In this document: positions 58,939 through 59,209 of the stretch, piece after piece | Layout of the letters: each line of letters begins with the position of its first letter | How positions within the stretch are numbered: the stretch's first letter is position 1 | Origin: an uncultured Ruminococcus sp. | GTDB taxonomy: Bacteria; Bacillota; Clostridia; Oscillospirales; CAG-272 | NCBI GenBank assembly: GCA_902782445.1 | Contig: CACZNC010000017.1 | Location: 1-59,209, forward strand | DNA: 59,209 nucleotides | Reading direction: 5' to 3' | Translations under genes and position numbers: made by a program | Notes under the pieces: model-generated | The model's input: the letters and a program-made list of their open reading frames with translations, nothing else | The model's database searches: none | What the model was told of the DNA's origin: nothing

Positions 58939-59209
58939 TCATTCGTAACGGATATACCGGACGGTATGGTCTTTCAGGTTGAGGCGGACCCCCTTGACCG
59001 TCCGCCCGAAAGAGATCGCCCCGTCCTCTTCAAAGCGTTCCCAGCTTCCGAGATACAGGCAGTCGCCGAGAACGAACCATTCCCTCATGTTGAAATTCAC
59101 GCCGTCCGTGAAAACGGTCTGAGGTTCGGCGGAGGGATCGTCCCGGGGCACGCGGTAAATGACGCCGCCGTCTTCGAACCCGGCTTCCCCATGCCGACCC
59201 GGACCGACG
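58939..59209 (-). CDS. Partial gene, C-terminal end of a beta-rich protein
   Basis: The 3' end only; the frame stays open to the right edge, so the start lies outside the window (a GTG at 59151 is internal). About 90 residues are visible, with short-strand repeats (GGVIYRVPRDD, FTDGVNFNMREWFVLGDCLY, DGAISFGRTVKGVRLNLKDH) that look like a beta-propeller or DUF5050-like repeat protein. Precedes the ABC-2-type genes by 10 bases. Confidence 0.7.
   Translation of the reverse strand, partial: VGPGRHGEAGFEDGGVIYRVPRDDPSAEPQTVFTDGVNFNMREWFVLGDCLYLGSWERFEEDGAISFGRTVKGVRLNLKDHTVRYIRYE

Overview
The window looks like a chromosomal segment of a spore-forming, high-GC member of the class Clostridia, probably an uncultured gut or rumen lineage near Oscillospirales; the rank below class is inference. 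The evidence is the neighbouring sigE and spoIIGA sporulation pair, the dgt-dnaG-rpoD order, Gram-positive lipoproteins with lipobox cysteines, strong SD sequences, and many sigma-A promoters (TTGACA, 16-18 bp, TATAAT-like). There is no rRNA, tRNA, CRISPR array or recognisable transposase gene.

Layout. 1-360: an unassigned repeat that may be a structured RNA. 380-13332: four extracellular solute-binding lipoproteins, none next to a permease, with an ECF sigma factor carrying a very long C-terminal extension, an XRE regulator, an intergenic palindromic repeat and a Gfo/Idh/MocA oxidoreductase. 13612-22887: housekeeping and sporulation block on the minus strand: two tandem primary-type sigma factors, dnaG, dgt, an IMPACT/YigZ protein, hflX, rpmE, sigE, spoIIGA. 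23115-29035, plus strand: an OmpR-type two-component system, two related XRE regulators and a GH43-like enzyme, followed by the second copy of the repeat. 29355-35156, minus strand: HU, three small membrane proteins below an MFS transporter, a PHP-fold protein and a GH20/GH67-like carbohydrate protein. 35394-39057, plus strand: a GH29 alpha-L-fucosidase, then a STAS-kinase fusion overlapping a PHP phosphoesterase. 39155-44743: two uroporphyrinogen-decarboxylase-like proteins, a lipoprotein and an alpha-galactosidase-like enzyme.

44912-46863 is a compact ApbE / NusG-domain-II / Gx-transporter operon that resembles part of flavin-based extracellular electron transfer loci. 47066-50401 holds a metallo-beta-lactamase-fold hydrolase, a small helical protein, a Pr6Pr membrane protein, a cyclophilin-like lipoprotein and a zincin. 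50554-53155 encodes an ABCG-like exporter whose ATPase carries an N-terminal membrane domain. 53278-54120 is a sugar-phosphate isomerase/epimerase. 54263-56521 is a DUF1538 membrane protein with two PII-like regulators. 56633-59209 is an ABC-2-type membrane protein split by an apparent frameshift, plus the 3' end of a gene entering from outside the window.

The overall picture is a carbohydrate-scavenging anaerobe: many small divergently or singly promoted units for glycan cleavage (GH43, GH29, GH36-like, GH20/67-like) and solute capture, interleaved with core replication, transcription and sporulation genes. The least explained items are the two-copy repeat/RNA (1-228 and 29112-29257), the sigma factor fused to surface-protein-like domains, the tandem rpoD genes, and the fused STAS-kinase.
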